A stretch of 64,000 nt of DNA from Filifactor villosus (GCF_042652965.1 NZ_JBHSHL010000051.1:49448-113447); one strand, 5' to 3'; shown: positions 1 to 8,316, counted from the stretch's first letter. The notes: generated by a model from the sequence alone, not told the origin. Program-made: numbers and translations.

Positions 1-161
1 TTTGCTCCTCGTTTGTAAGCAAGCTCGGTCAACATTCTTCCGAATTCCCTTGCCTCGATGGGGCAGAAGATGATCACCGGCTCATCTTTTTGCACATTGG
101 CTCCCACCTCGACGATCAGTCTTGCATAATCCTTTAATTTCTTTTCAAAGTTTTCGTTCAT
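1..161 (-). CDS. M29-family aminopeptidase, N-terminal part (runs off the window)
   Basis: Only the first 53 codons are present; the gene continues beyond base 1. The visible protein begins MNENFEKKLKDYARLIVEVG and continues with a stretch reading KDEPVIIFCPIEAREFGRML. This opening resembles metal-dependent M29 (AmpS/PepS type) aminopeptidases, cytoplasmic enzymes that trim N-terminal residues from peptides. The start is set by an SD site reading ggaggaaat on the minus strand just upstream (164-173). The metal ligands lie in the missing part, so the family call rests on the N-terminal pattern only. It is divergent from ylxM, with about 600 bp between them. Confidence 0.7.
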   Translation of the reverse strand, partial: MNENFEKKLKDYARLIVEVGANVQKDEPVIIFCPIEAREFGRMLTELAYKRGA

Positions 162-345
162 TCTATTTCCTCCTTGTATCATTAAGTGCTTCTATCTTCC
201 GTTAAAACAGCTATCAGCCTTCTCGAAAAATATGACGGTCAATACTATTTTCCGGTTGAAGTGTGATTATAGCTGGATCTACAGACAAAAATGTTTGTTC
301 CTTCACCTATGGGATAAAGGAAACATCGCAAAAAGGCAAACTTTC

Positions 346-446
346 GATTTTATAAAGTGCAAAAGTTTGTCATAGCAATATTTTCAAGGTTTTCATCCTT
401 CGTACAAAATTGATTTTAGGCTGATTTTTCAAATTATGCGGTATAG
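346..446 (-). repeat. Dispersed repeat family C, copy 1
   Basis: Read on the minus strand it contains ataccgcataatttgaaaa, then tacgaaggatgaaaa, then tttgcactttataaaatcg. The same order of blocks recurs near 16209, 31496, 36190, 38522 and 40895. The copies are diverged and I cannot define exact ends or a target duplication. Confidence 0.55.
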
Positions 447-722
447 ACTAAAGTTGATATCGATGTGATATCAAAGGCTCGGATGAATATCGGCATAAAA
501 CCCTCTTACACAAGAGAACAGTATGGTGTCTGCTGAACCCTTCTTTGTATGTGCACTCTTTACTTTCTTGGGCATATTGGGACTGTTACCTTTTTATTCT
601 ACCATAGAATAAAGGGACTATCATTATATTTTTTGGTGCGTGTTCTTGCAACTGCTTTCCTATCCGTAGTTCTGAATTGCAACTTCTTTTGTTCGTCCTA
701 CAAAACTATCAAGTAAAAATAC

Positions 723-751
723 TTGACAGGCTATTTTTTTTCGTGTATGAT
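723..751 (+). promoter_or_regulatory. Sigma-A-type promoter of the ylxM-ffh operon
   Basis: TTGACA at 723-728 and TATGAT at 746-751, separated by 17 bp and about 35 bp upstream of the ylxM start. Both hexamers are at or near consensus. Confidence 0.75.
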
Positions 752-786
752 AAGTCGGTAACATAGGAAATGTGGAGGAGAAGGGT

Positions 787-1140
787 ATGGAGATTGAAAC
801 CTTTGTCGAGATAGATCGTCTCTATACGGTGTATCAGTCGCTTTTGACCGAAAAACAAAGGCAGGTCATGGAGTACTATTATCAGGAGGACTATTCTCTG
901 ACGGAGATCAGCGACCTGATGAAGATATCCAGACAGGCGGTACACGACAATATCAAGAGGACGCAGGCTCAGCTTTATGACTATGAAGCGAGACTCCACC
1001 TTTTGAAAAAGTTGGAACATACCCAAGAACTCCAAAGTCTTTTGGAAGAAGTTACAAATCAGTTGGAAAAACAGGACCCACGGGAATTGAAGTCCTTGGT
1101 GGAAAAGATGAAACAAGAGTGCGAGGGGTTATCGGAATGA
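787..1140 (+). CDS. ylxM: YlxM-type helix-turn-helix protein, SRP-associated
   Basis: A 117-residue protein matching YlxM/p13, a small DNA-binding-like protein almost always encoded just before ffh and linked to the signal recognition particle. The segment around residues 20-60 (LLTEKQRQVMEYYYQEDYSL, then ISRQAVHDNIKR) is a sigma-factor region-4-like helix-turn-helix. The C-terminal third is a charged coiled coil. The ATG at 787 was chosen over a GTG at 772 because GGAGG at 774-778 lies 8 bp upstream of 787. Its stop overlaps the ffh start (ATGA), implying translational coupling. How YlxM acts in the cell is not settled. Confidence 0.9.
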   Translation: MEIETFVEIDRLYTVYQSLLTEKQRQVMEYYYQEDYSLTEISDLMKISRQAVHDNIKRTQAQLYDYEARLHLLKKLEHTQELQSLLEEVTNQLEKQDPRELKSLVEKMKQECEGLSE

Positions 1141-2501
1141 TATTTGAAGGTTTGGCGGATAAACTTCAAAATACGCTTAAGGGACTGAAGGGGAAAGGAA
1201 AACTTACGGAGCAGGACATCGATAAGGCGATGCGCGAAGTAAAGCTGGCCTTGCTTGAGGCGGATGTAAACTTCAAGGTCGTCAAGAACTTTGTCAAAAC
1301 CGTAAAAGAACGTTCTCTCGGCACGGAAGTTATGGAGAGTCTTACACCCGGACAGCAGGTGATCAAGATCGTCAACGACGAGATGACCAACCTGATGGGT
1401 TCGGTGCAGAGCAGGATCACTTTTGCCTCGAAACCGCCCACCATCGTTATGATGACGGGCTTGCAGGGAGCAGGTAAGACGACCACCGTCGCCAAGATCG
1501 GAAAGATGTTCAAAAACCAGGGCAAGGTCCCGATGGCGATCGCCTGTGACGTTTATCGACCTGCGGCGATCAAACAGTTGCAGGTGGTAGGAGAGCAGGC
1601 AGGTATCGCCGTTTATACGGAAGAAGGCAATAAAGATCCCGTATCCATAGCAAAAAACGGAGTCGAGCGGGCAAAGACCCTCGGACACGATCTGGTGCTG
1701 ATCGATACGGCGGGACGTTTGCACATAGATGAGGCTCTGATGGACGAGCTCAAGCAGATCAAAGCACAGGTCAGGCCGACCGAGATCCTTCTTGTCGTAG
1801 ACTCTATGACGGGACAGGATGCGGTCAACGTATCTCAGAGTTTCGATGAGGCGCTCGGGATCGATGGGATCGTGCTCACAAAGCTGGATGGAGACACCCG
1901 TGGAGGGGCGGCTCTTTCCATAAAGGCGGTAACGGGCAAGCCGATCAAGTTTTCGGCAATCGGAGAGAAACTCGACGATATTGAGCCGTTTTATCCCGAC
2001 AGGATGGCATCCCGTATCCTCGGAATGGGGGATATGCTGAGCCTGATCGAAAAGGCACAGGCGAGTTTTGACGACAAGGAAGCGAAGAAACTCGAAGAAA
2101 AACTCAAGAAGTCCGAGCTGGACTTTGACGACTTCCTCGCGCAGATGCAGCAGATCAAGAAGATGGGCCCCTTGAAGAACATCCTGGAGATGATACCGGG
2201 GATGCCTAAGAACCTCGGTGATGCCGAGATCGATGACAAGGCCCTTGTCAGAATAGAGGCCATCATCCAATCGATGACCAAGAAAGAGAGAAGCAATCCC
2301 GACATCATCAATGCGAGCAGAAGAAAGAGGATCGCAAACGGTTCGGGAACGAGTATTCAGGAAGTCAACAAGCTGCTCAAACAGTTCAACGAGATGAAGA
2401 AGATGATGAAGAAGCTGGGCCCGATGGCAAAGAACATGAAGGGCAAAAAAGGGATGAAGGGCTTCCCCGGACTTCCCAAGGGAATAAACTTCCCGTTTTA
2501 G
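1137..2501 (+). CDS. ffh: Signal recognition particle protein Ffh
   Basis: A 454-residue SRP54 GTPase that binds signal sequences and 4.5S RNA and docks with FtsY to deliver membrane proteins to SecYEG. An N-terminal four-helix N domain is followed by the G domain with P-loop GLQGAGKTTT and the DTAGR and TKLDGD motifs. The M domain follows, with methionine-rich helices ending in MKKMMKKLGP and a basic KGKKGMKG tail. Length is normal. The start overlaps the ylxM stop as ATGA (1137-1140). rpsP, khpA, rimM and trmD follow in the order usual for Bacillota, so this is a core housekeeping locus. Confidence 0.98.
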   Translation: MIFEGLADKLQNTLKGLKGKGKLTEQDIDKAMREVKLALLEADVNFKVVKNFVKTVKERSLGTEVMESLTPGQQVIKIVNDEMTNLMGSVQSRITFASKPPTIVMMTGLQGAGKTTTVAKIGKMFKNQGKVPMAIACDVYRPAAIKQLQVVGEQAGIAVYTEEGNKDPVSIAKNGVERAKTLGHDLVLIDTAGRLHIDEALMDELKQIKAQVRPTEILLVVDSMTGQDAVNVSQSFDEALGIDGIVLTKLDGDTRGGAALSIKAVTGKPIKFSAIGEKLDDIEPFYPDRMASRILGMGDMLSLIEKAQASFDDKEAKKLEEKLKKSELDFDDFLAQMQQIKKMGPLKNILEMIPGMPKNLGDAEIDDKALVRIEAIIQSMTKKERSNPDIINASRRKRIANGSGTSIQEVNKLLKQFNEMKKMMKKLGPMAKNMKGKKGMKGFPGLPKGINFPF

Positions 2502-2564
2502 CAGGGTGTAATGATCCGAGAAGATCATTCACATAGATCATTGTAATTTCAGGAGGTGACAAAT

Positions 2565-2843
2565 ATGGTAAAGATCAGATTGAGAAGAATGGGATCTCAC
2601 AAGAAACCCTTTTACAGAATCGTAGTAGCAGACTCCAGAGCTCCGAGAAACGGTCGTTTTATCGAGGAGATCGGATACTACAACCCTGTTTCCGAGCCTA
2701 AGAAGGTTGAGGTAAACGAGGAAAAAGCGTTGAAATGGATGCTTACAGGTGCTCAAGCAAGCGAAACGGTAAAATCTCTATTTAAGAAAAACGGTTTGTT
2801 GGATAAGTTCGAAACTGCAAAGGCGGAGAGAAAACAAAAATAG
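2565..2843 (+). CDS. rpsP: 30S ribosomal protein S16
   Basis: A 92-residue S16, a primary 30S assembly protein. The sequence opens MVKIRLRRMGSHKKPFYRIV and carries the family-typical ADSRAPRNGRFIEEIGYYNP. The ATG at 2565 is preceded by a near-perfect AGGAGGT. It lies 63 bp after ffh and before khpA, the standard order in this phylum. Confidence 0.98.
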   Translation: MVKIRLRRMGSHKKPFYRIVVADSRAPRNGRFIEEIGYYNPVSEPKKVEVNEEKALKWMLTGAQASETVKSLFKKNGLLDKFETAKAERKQK

Positions 2844-2905
2844 TTTATGACAACAGGGTCCGATAAGATCAGACCATTTGCCCGCTCTGCTAGGAGGGAT
2901 ATATA

Positions 2906-3136
2906 ATGGGAGAAATTGTAGCTTATATAGCAAAGTCTTTGGTAGACAACCCTGAGGCGGTTGAAGTATCGGAGACCTTTGGACAACAATCGATTATTAT
3001 CGAGCTGAAAGTAGCTCCGGAAGATATGGGAAAGGTAATCGGAAAGCAAGGAAGGATCGCCAAAGCGATTCGAACCGTTGTAAGAGCCATTGCTACAAAA
3101 GAAAACAAAAAAGTCATTATAGAGATTATAGACTAG
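2906..3136 (+). CDS. khpA: KH-domain RNA-binding protein KhpA (YlqC)
   Basis: A 76-residue single type-II KH domain. The GKVIGKQGRIAKAIRTVV segment carries the GxxG loop (GKQG) that grips RNA. In other Bacillota KhpA pairs with KhpB/Jag and affects cell division and RNA metabolism; that role is inferred here by homology. The start is set by AGGAGGG upstream of the ATG. It lies between rpsP and rimM, as is usual for the family, and is followed by an intrinsic terminator, so the ylxM-ffh-rpsP-khpA transcript probably ends here. Confidence 0.95.
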   Translation: MGEIVAYIAKSLVDNPEAVEVSETFGQQSIIIELKVAPEDMGKVIGKQGRIAKAIRTVVRAIATKENKKVIIEIID

Positions 3137-3143
3137 CAAAAAA

Positions 3144-3169
3144 GTCAGAAGGAAACTTCTGATTTTTTT
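3144..3169 (+). terminator. Intrinsic terminator after khpA
   Basis: Stem gtcagaag / cttctgat around a GAAA tetraloop, followed by a run of seven T. Confidence 0.9.
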
Positions 3170-3219
3170 GTGCTTGGAAACAAGATCCAAAGGCATATCG
3201 CGGTTTGGATATCGTTTCA

Positions 3220-3330
3220 TACTACTATTCCTTTGAATAATGGATATCAACGATTTTCACTCCATAGAAGAGAACACGAATTTTCGTGGTTGCAAAACAG
3301 ATATAACCATACTTCTATCGAAGAATAGTA
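3220..3330 (+). mobile_element. Family-A MITE, 111 bp, TSD TCA
   Basis: Begins TACTACTATTC and ends AAGAATAGTA. The ends are imperfect inverted repeats of about 28 bp. It is flanked by TCA at 3217-3219 and TCA at 3331-3333. The internal sequence matches the copies at 16762, 33239, 47898 and 63265, with several substitutions. There is no coding capacity. Confidence 0.85.
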
Positions 3331-3744
3331 TCACAGAACATATGTAGCGTTCGGACAGTTCCATTGCCGGGATATCGATCGCACAAGGGTCCGAAAAGCA
3401 ATTTTTTTCTCCTCGCTTGTAAAGGAGGGGGGAATTTGGTACACTTAAGAAAATACCGCGGAAATGTAGGAGAAAATTCGTTTTTCTTAAACAAAGCCAT
3501 TCCCAAACGTGTTTATTTGAAAGGGTTTCTATATCCGGTGAAACAAAAGGAAAATTATTTTGTGTCTTTGTGCACTACTTCCTTAAAACAGGAAAACACG
3601 GACAAACAGAGAAGTTTGTGCACGGTTGAGATCGACCCTCCGTATTCCGGGGGAGGATGAAACGTTTTTGGATACCGTTATCTGTTTGAAAGTTTAAGGT
3701 ACACGGGTGCCTGTTTAAATCGGCAGAGCATATCATTTTATGAT

Positions 3745-3811
3745 CGGCTATACTTTTTTTGGTAATGATATATTCTGTATATCCGGCATTTCAAACGGAG
3801 AACAGCACCGG
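3745..3811 (-). mobile_element. Partial family-B repeat
   Basis: The stretch ttttttggtaatgatatatt, then ctgtatatccggcatttcaa, matches the intact family-B element at 48010-48122 (there on the same written strand). The other end is degraded, so this is a remnant. Confidence 0.6.
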
Positions 3812-3915
3812 AGATCCGGGACCGATCAGGCATGTAGGGCCTATATCCGTTCTGAAAATACAATTCTTATGGGAAGACGATATAAACAAATAGCAGAGAA
3901 GTGAGAGGAAGAAAG

Positions 3916-4419
3916 ATGAAGAAGTATAGAATGGGAACCATCGTCAACACCCACGCCTTGAAGGGCGAGGTCAAGGTCTATCCGCATACGGATGATATCG
4001 GACGTTTTGATGAGGTGGACTACCTTGTTGTGGGTGACACGGAGGAGAAACTTTATATTGAACGCTCAAGGTACCAAAAGAATATGGTCTATCTCAAGTT
4101 CAAGGGCAAGGACAGGATCGAGGATGTGCAGAAGTACTTGCAAAAAGAGGTTTTTGCAGACGAGAACAATCTGCGCGAACTCGATGAGAACGAATATATG
4201 GTAGACAGTCTGATCGGTTTGGCGGTCTGCTTGGAGGACGGGGAGCCGATCGGTGTCATAAAGGATATCCTCTCCTACCCCGCCAACGATATTATGGTCA
4301 TCGAAAACAAAGATAGGAAGGAGTGTATGATCCCCTTTGTCGACGAGTTCGTTCCCGTGGTCGATCTCGAGGAGGGAAGGGTCATCATAACACCGATCGA
4401 AGGAATGATCGGAGAATGA
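3916..4419 (+). CDS. rimM: Ribosome maturation factor RimM
   Basis: A 167-residue RimM, which helps mature the 3' domain of the 30S subunit by binding S19. The N-terminal beta-barrel contains the family motif GTIVNTHALKGEVKV, and the C-terminal PRC-barrel contains SYPANDIMVIE and MIPFVDEFVPVVD. The ATG at 3916 was chosen because a purine-rich SD (gagagga) precedes it at suitable distance; an upstream in-frame GTG at 3901 would swallow that SD. The stop overlaps the trmD start as ATGA, so the two are translationally coupled, as in most bacteria. Confidence 0.96.
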   Translation: MKKYRMGTIVNTHALKGEVKVYPHTDDIGRFDEVDYLVVGDTEEKLYIERSRYQKNMVYLKFKGKDRIEDVQKYLQKEVFADENNLRELDENEYMVDSLIGLAVCLEDGEPIGVIKDILSYPANDIMVIENKDRKECMIPFVDEFVPVVDLEEGRVIITPIEGMIGE

Positions 4420-5195
4420 AGTTCCATATTATGACCTTGTTTCCCGATGTGATACGCTCCTACACGGATGAAAGCATATTGAAGCTTGCACAGGAGAAGG
4501 GGATGATCGAGGTGTCCTGTTACAACATCCGTGATTTTTCGACAAACAAACACAGGAAGACGGACGACTATCCCTTCGGGGGAGGGCAGGGGATGGTGAT
4601 GACGGTGCAGCCCATCTACGATTGTTTCCGGCATATCCTCTCGCTGATCCCCGAGGGAGAAACCTTCCGTACCCTCTACCTCTCGCCGAGAGGAAGGACT
4701 CACACTCAGAAGAAGGCAATGGAGCTGTCTTCTTTTGACAACCTCATCCTGTTGTGCGGACATTATGAGGGGATCGACGAAAGAGCGATCGAACTTCTCT
4801 CAGCCGAGGAGATCTCGATAGGGGACTATGTACTGACGGGAGGAGAGCTGGGAGCTCTCGTGCTTATCGACAGCATTTCGAGGATGGTCGAAGGGGTGCT
4901 TTCCTCAACGGAATCCTATCAGGAGGAGAGTTTTTACAATTCCCTGCTCGAATATCCGCAGTATACGAGGCCGCGGGAATTCTTGAGTTTGGAAGTGCCC
5001 GAGGTGCTTTTGTCCGGCAATCACAAGAACATCGATGAGTGGAGGAGGGAGGAGTCGCTCAAAAAGACCCTCCGAAACCGCCCCGATCTCTTGGAGAGGG
5101 CAAACATCACCGAAAAGGAAAGGGAGAAGATAGAAGTGTGGAAGAAGGAGAGTAAACTCTTGAGGACTGATAACGAGGAGGGGAAGAAGTTGTAG
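4416..5195 (+). CDS. trmD: tRNA (guanine37-N1)-methyltransferase TrmD
   Basis: A 259-residue SPOUT methyltransferase that makes m1G37 in tRNAs reading CNN-type codons, preventing +1 frameshifts. It begins MKFHIMTLFPDVIRSY, and the trefoil-knot SAM site is visible in LLCGHYEGIDERAIE and SIGDYVLTGGELGALVLIDS. The C-terminal helical domain (EWRREESLKKTLRNRPDLL) contacts the anticodon stem. The ATG at 4416 overlaps the rimM stop. In many relatives rplS follows directly; here csaA, a T-box and trpB are placed between trmD and rplS. Confidence 0.97.
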   Translation: MKFHIMTLFPDVIRSYTDESILKLAQEKGMIEVSCYNIRDFSTNKHRKTDDYPFGGGQGMVMTVQPIYDCFRHILSLIPEGETFRTLYLSPRGRTHTQKKAMELSSFDNLILLCGHYEGIDERAIELLSAEEISIGDYVLTGGELGALVLIDSISRMVEGVLSSTESYQEESFYNSLLEYPQYTRPREFLSLEVPEVLLSGNHKNIDEWRREESLKKTLRNRPDLLERANITEKEREKIEVWKKESKLLRTDNEEGKKL

Positions 5196-5466
5196 GGAGA
5201 AGAATGGCTTCACTCCTGTACAACTATCTGTTGTAAGAGGAGACTACCGACTGTGATGTGTAAGGGTTGTTCCTCATTTCGATAAAGTGCACGAGATTTT
5301 GAAACAAACACTTCAGAAAATCTTGTTTTTTTTGGGTGAAATCCCTCTTACGACATTTTTTGAAGATTATGCGGATTACCCTTGTGATTTATATACCTGA
5401 TATGCTGAGAGTCCGATAGGGGTTTCGGTATAGAATATAAAAGTGAAGAAGTCGGGAGGTATGGAG

Positions 5467-5796
5467 ATGGCTGTTTTTGACGATTTTTTGAAACTGGATA
5501 TCAGGGTGGGAACGATTGTGGAAGCAAAGGTCTTTGAAAAGGCGAAAAAACCCGCCTACAAACTGAGGGTCGACTTCGGGCCGGAGTTGGGAGTGAAGAA
5601 CTCTTCGGCGCAGATCACAGAGCTCTATACGTCCGAAGACCTTGTAGGCAAACAGGTGCTTGCGGTCGTGAACTTCCCTCCCCGACAGATCGCGGACTTT
5701 ATGTCGGAGGTCTTGGTGCTCGGCACCTACAGCGAGGGCGGAGTCGTGCTGATCACCACGGATAAGGACGTGAAGAACGGGGATAAGTTGGGATAA
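5467..5796 (+). CDS. csaA: CsaA-type tRNA-binding/chaperone protein
   Basis: A 109-residue single-domain EMAP/tRNA-binding OB-fold protein. MAVFDDFLKLDIRVGTIVEA, SSAQITELY and VVNFPPRQIADFMSEVLVLG match Bacillus CsaA almost block for block. CsaA is described as an export-related chaperone and a tRNA-binding homodimer; which matters here is unknown. The start at 5467 was chosen over ATG 5461 because GGGAGG at about 5453-5458 lies 7-8 bp upstream of 5467 but abuts 5461. It has its own transcription context, with 270 bp of unassigned sequence before it. Confidence 0.92.
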   Translation: MAVFDDFLKLDIRVGTIVEAKVFEKAKKPAYKLRVDFGPELGVKNSSAQITELYTSEDLVGKQVLAVVNFPPRQIADFMSEVLVLGTYSEGGVVLITTDKDVKNGDKLG

Positions 5797-6205
5797 TGGG
5801 AATTGTTGGAGTTTGATCGATCAACTCGATGGAGCAAACCTTTTGTGTCGTGCCGGAAACGCATGAGGGTCATATCTTGACCGAATAATGACAAACTCCA
5901 TCCGGGATCGACTGTTGAGCGGGGTAGAACGCAGTTTGACGATGAGGCGGAAATATCGCCATACGATCTCGGATCTATGGATAGGTTGGAGAAAAAGTTT
6001 GCAATATGTTTGGATGGGAATATTCCCTTACTTTGCTATCGAGCGGAAGGATTATTATTGCGGTTTGGTGCATAAAAAAGTGGAAAAATCCTGAAAAACA
6101 AATAAAACGGGATGAAAACCCTTCTACAAATATGGAGGAGGGCAGGATCGCCCTGCTGTGAGGTGTGGGAGCCCGGCTTATTTTCAGAATTTTTTGCAAC
6201 AAGTC
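5797..6205. other. Intergenic stretch before the trpB T-box, nothing recognised
   Basis: About 400 bp with a 68-codon open frame at 5888-6094 that lacks an SD site and any recognisable protein pattern. I see no structured RNA here; the trpB promoter follows at 6206. Confidence 0.5.
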
Positions 6206-6234
6206 TTGACAAGGGGGAAGGGTTGTGGTAGACT
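6206..6234 (+). promoter_or_regulatory. Promoter of the T-box/trpB transcript
   Basis: Consensus TTGACA at 6206-6211 and TAGACT at 6229-6234 with a 17-bp spacer, immediately upstream of the T-box leader. Confidence 0.75.
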
Positions 6235-6239
6235 GATTA

Positions 6240-6519
6240 AAATTTAAGGGAACAAACCTTTGAATAAGAGTGAGTAGGCCTATGGGATGTGCACAGAGAG
6301 TCTTGCGGCGGTGAGAGCAGGGACGACGGAACATAGGTTGAATGGACTTAGGAGGGCGAACGAAAGGGGAGACCCGAGTAGCAATCGACGGCAACCGCAG
6401 TCGTTATCAAGCGGAGCGTATGGAAGTACGTGGGCGAGGAGGGTGCTTTGCACCAATTTGAGTGGTACCGCAGGACAGTTCGTCCTGTCTCATAGTTTTA
6501 TGAGACAGGACGTTTTTTT
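6240..6519 (+). promoter_or_regulatory. T-box leader, probable tryptophan specifier, controlling trpB
   Basis: A T-box riboswitch senses uncharged tRNA and allows read-through when the matching amino acid is scarce. The conserved T-box core GTGGTACCGC lies at 6462-6471. It is followed by an intrinsic terminator at 6482-6519 with a long GC-rich stem and a run of T. The preceding CAGGACAGTTCGTCCTG can form the alternative pairing. In stem I the triplet TGG at 6343-6345, in the context gaaTGGact, is the likely specifier and would read tRNA-Trp, agreeing with the downstream gene. The specifier assignment is my reading and not a computed fold. Confidence 0.88.
6482..6519 (+). terminator. T-box-controlled attenuator before trpB
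   Basis: Perfect stem gtcctgtctcat / atgagacaggac with a short loop, followed by seven T. It is the terminator form of the T-box switch and overlaps the antiterminator partner sequence. Confidence 0.9.
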
Positions 6520-6543
6520 ATGGAAATAAGAGGAGGTATGAAA

Positions 6544-7800
6544 ATGAAGGGGTATAGAAGATTTCAACAAGGTTTAACAACTCTTCCCGATAAGGAAGGT
6601 TATTTCGGAGAATATGGAGGTGCTTTTCTTCCCAAGGAGTTGGAGCCCGCCTTTCATGAGATCACGAAGGCCTACGGAGAGATTTGTTCCAAGGAGGAGT
6701 TTATTGAGGAACTCAAGAGGATACGAAAGGAGTTTCAGGGAAGACCGACACCGATCTATTTCTGCGAAAGGTTGTCCAAACTGGCGGGAAGGTCTAGGAT
6801 CTATCTCAAAAGAGAGGATCTGAACCATACGGGTGCCCACAAGATTAATCATTGTATGGGAGAAGGGCTTCTGGCAAAGTATATGGGCAAGAAGAAGATG
6901 ATTGCCGAAACGGGAGCGGGACAGCATGGAGTCGCTCTGGCGACTGCTGCGGCGTACTTCGGTCTGGAATGTGATATCTATATGGGAGAGGTCGATATCC
7001 AAAAACAGCATCCCAATGTAATCCGTATGAAGATGTTGGGCGCAAATGTCATTGCCGTAAGCGAGGGTCTTAAGACCTTAAAAGAAGCCATCGATGCCGC
7101 ATTTGAGGCCTATACGAGGGAGTATGAAGACGCGATCTACTGTATCGGTTCGGCGGTCGGTCCTCATCCGTTCCCGATGATGGTAAGGGATTTTCAGTCG
7201 GTTATCGGTTTTGAGGCCAAGGACCAGTTTAAGGAGAGAACGGGAAGACTGCCCGATACGGTCTGTGCCTGCGTAGGAGGAGGATCCAACGCGATAGGGA
7301 TGTTTGAGGCCTTTCTGCCGGAAGAAGTAGAATTGGTAGGGGTTGAACCGCTTGGAAGAGGAGAAGCGGTGGGAGATCACGCGGCGAGTATGACCTTCGG
7401 CACCAAGGGAATATTGCACGGATTTAGGAGCATTGTCCTTCAGGATGAAGAAGGCGAGGCCCTTCCTGTCTATTCGATTGCAAGCGGTCTGGACTATCCT
7501 TCGGTAGGGCCTGAACACGCCTACCTCCGAGACAGCAAGAGAGTAAGTTACAGGACGATAAGTGATGAACAGGCAATGGAGGCCTTCTTCCTTCTGTCTC
7601 GACACGAAGGCATTATTCCGGCAATCGAAAGCGCACATGCCTTAGCCTATGCGCTCAAGTGTTCGCGGGATGGAGAGGAAAAGGACATCCTCGTCAACCT
7701 TTCGGGCAGGGGTGATAAGGACATCGACTTCGTCTATCGCAACTATGGAACCGGAGAAACCTTCACGGATAAACGAATAAGTTTAAAAACAAACGAATAA
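6544..7800 (+). CDS. trpB: Tryptophan synthase beta subunit (orphan)
   Basis: A 418-residue PLP enzyme that joins indole (or indole released by TrpA) with serine to give tryptophan. The PLP lysine lies in HTGAHKINHCMG, the catalytic Glu in ETGAGQHGVA, and the phosphate loop is GGGSNAIG. The second Asn of the usual HKINN motif is His here. The TrpA-contact region looks TrpB1-like, yet no trpA or other trp gene is adjacent; rplS follows. The ATG at 6544 is used because AGGAGGT ends at 6537, giving a 6-bp spacer, whereas the ATG at 6538 abuts it. It is controlled by a T-box. Without TrpA nearby it may scavenge exogenous indole. Confidence 0.95.
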   Translation: MKGYRRFQQGLTTLPDKEGYFGEYGGAFLPKELEPAFHEITKAYGEICSKEEFIEELKRIRKEFQGRPTPIYFCERLSKLAGRSRIYLKREDLNHTGAHKINHCMGEGLLAKYMGKKKMIAETGAGQHGVALATAAAYFGLECDIYMGEVDIQKQHPNVIRMKMLGANVIAVSEGLKTLKEAIDAAFEAYTREYEDAIYCIGSAVGPHPFPMMVRDFQSVIGFEAKDQFKERTGRLPDTVCACVGGGSNAIGMFEAFLPEEVELVGVEPLGRGEAVGDHAASMTFGTKGILHGFRSIVLQDEEGEALPVYSIASGLDYPSVGPEHAYLRDSKRVSYRTISDEQAMEAFFLLSRHEGIIPAIESAHALAYALKCSRDGEEKDILVNLSGRGDKDIDFVYRNYGTGETFTDKRISLKTNE

Positions 7801-7815
7801 GTGAACAAAAAAGGT

Positions 7816-7844
7816 TTGCCATTTGTGCTCAATGATGATATAAT
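7816..7844 (+). promoter_or_regulatory. Promoter of rplS
   Basis: TTGCCA at 7816-7821 and a consensus TATAAT at 7839-7844 with a 17-bp spacer, upstream of the L19 leader. Confidence 0.75.
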
Positions 7845-7863
7845 AATCAATATTTAAAAATTT

Positions 7864-7920
7864 ACCCGAGTATTCCGCTGGTTGCAAGGTTAATTAAGAA
7901 TACTCACCACTAAGTAGGAG
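7864..7920 (+). promoter_or_regulatory. L19 leader RNA element
   Basis: A stem formed by GAGTATTC at 7868-7875 and GAATACTC at 7898-7905 encloses CCGCTGGTTGCAAGGT, the conserved look of the Bacillota L19 leader thought to autoregulate rplS. It lies between the promoter and the rplS SD site (aggagg). The call is from memory of the motif; a covariance search would settle it. Confidence 0.75.
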
Positions 7921-7928
7921 GAAGAAAA

Positions 7929-8276
7929 ATGGAAATCATCAGACAAATTGAACAAGAACAATTGAGGACGGATCTGCCTGCGTTCGGAGCGGGAGACACC
8001 GTAAAGGTACACCTTCACGTAAGAGAGGGTAAGAGAGAGAGAATCCAGATTTTTGAAGGGCTCGTTATCAAAAGACAAAACGGCGGCGTAAGGGAGACCT
8101 TTACAGTTCGTAAACTTTCTTTCGGAGTCGGAGTAGAAAAGACTTTCCCTGTACATTCTCCTGTTATCGAGAAGATTGAAGTAACACGTCGCGGTAAGGT
8201 TCGTCGTGCTAAGATCAATTATATCCGTAACAGAGTCGGTAAGGCGGCAAAAGTAAAAGAAAAATCTATGAGATAG
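7929..8276 (+). CDS. rplS: 50S ribosomal protein L19
   Basis: A 115-residue L19, at the 30S-50S interface. Recognised by FGAGDTVKVHLHVREGKRER, IQIFEGLVI and the C-terminal VRRAKINYIRNRVGKAAKVK. The start follows AGGAGGAAGAAAA. It is transcribed as a single gene, having its own promoter and leader upstream and an intrinsic terminator downstream. Confidence 0.98.
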   Translation: MEIIRQIEQEQLRTDLPAFGAGDTVKVHLHVREGKRERIQIFEGLVIKRQNGGVRETFTVRKLSFGVGVEKTFPVHSPVIEKIEVTRRGKVRRAKINYIRNRVGKAAKVKEKSMR

Positions 8277-8285
8277 GTTTTTTTT

Positions 8286-8316
8286 AAAGGGACTGTATGG
8301 AGGTACAGTCCCTTTT
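8286..8316 (+). terminator. Intrinsic terminator after rplS
   Basis: Stem aaagggactgta / tacagtccctttt with a short loop, 10 bp past the rplS stop. Confidence 0.9.

Larger units (their letters stand above)
174..786. other. Intergenic region with a family-C repeat and the ylxM promoter
   Basis: About 610 bp between two divergent genes. A family-C repeat lies at about 346-446 in minus orientation (see that entry) and the ylxM-ffh promoter at 723-751. I see no convincing reading frame in the rest. Confidence 0.6.
3170..3915. other. Long intergenic region splitting khpA from rimM
   Basis: About 745 bp that divide a normally compact operon. It holds a family-A MITE (3220-3330) and a degraded family-B copy (about 3745-3811). 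An open frame of 98 codons at 3364-3660 has no homologous look and no SD site, so I do not call it. No clear promoter for rimM was recognised. Confidence 0.6.

Noticed and set aside
1059..2528. Open frame of 489 codons on the minus strand across ffh
   Set aside because: It is antisense to a clear ffh gene, has no SD site and no recognisable protein pattern; long antisense frames arise from codon bias.
3364..3660. 98-codon frame between khpA and rimM
   Set aside because: No SD site, no domain pattern, odd composition ending in a glycine run; more likely chance.
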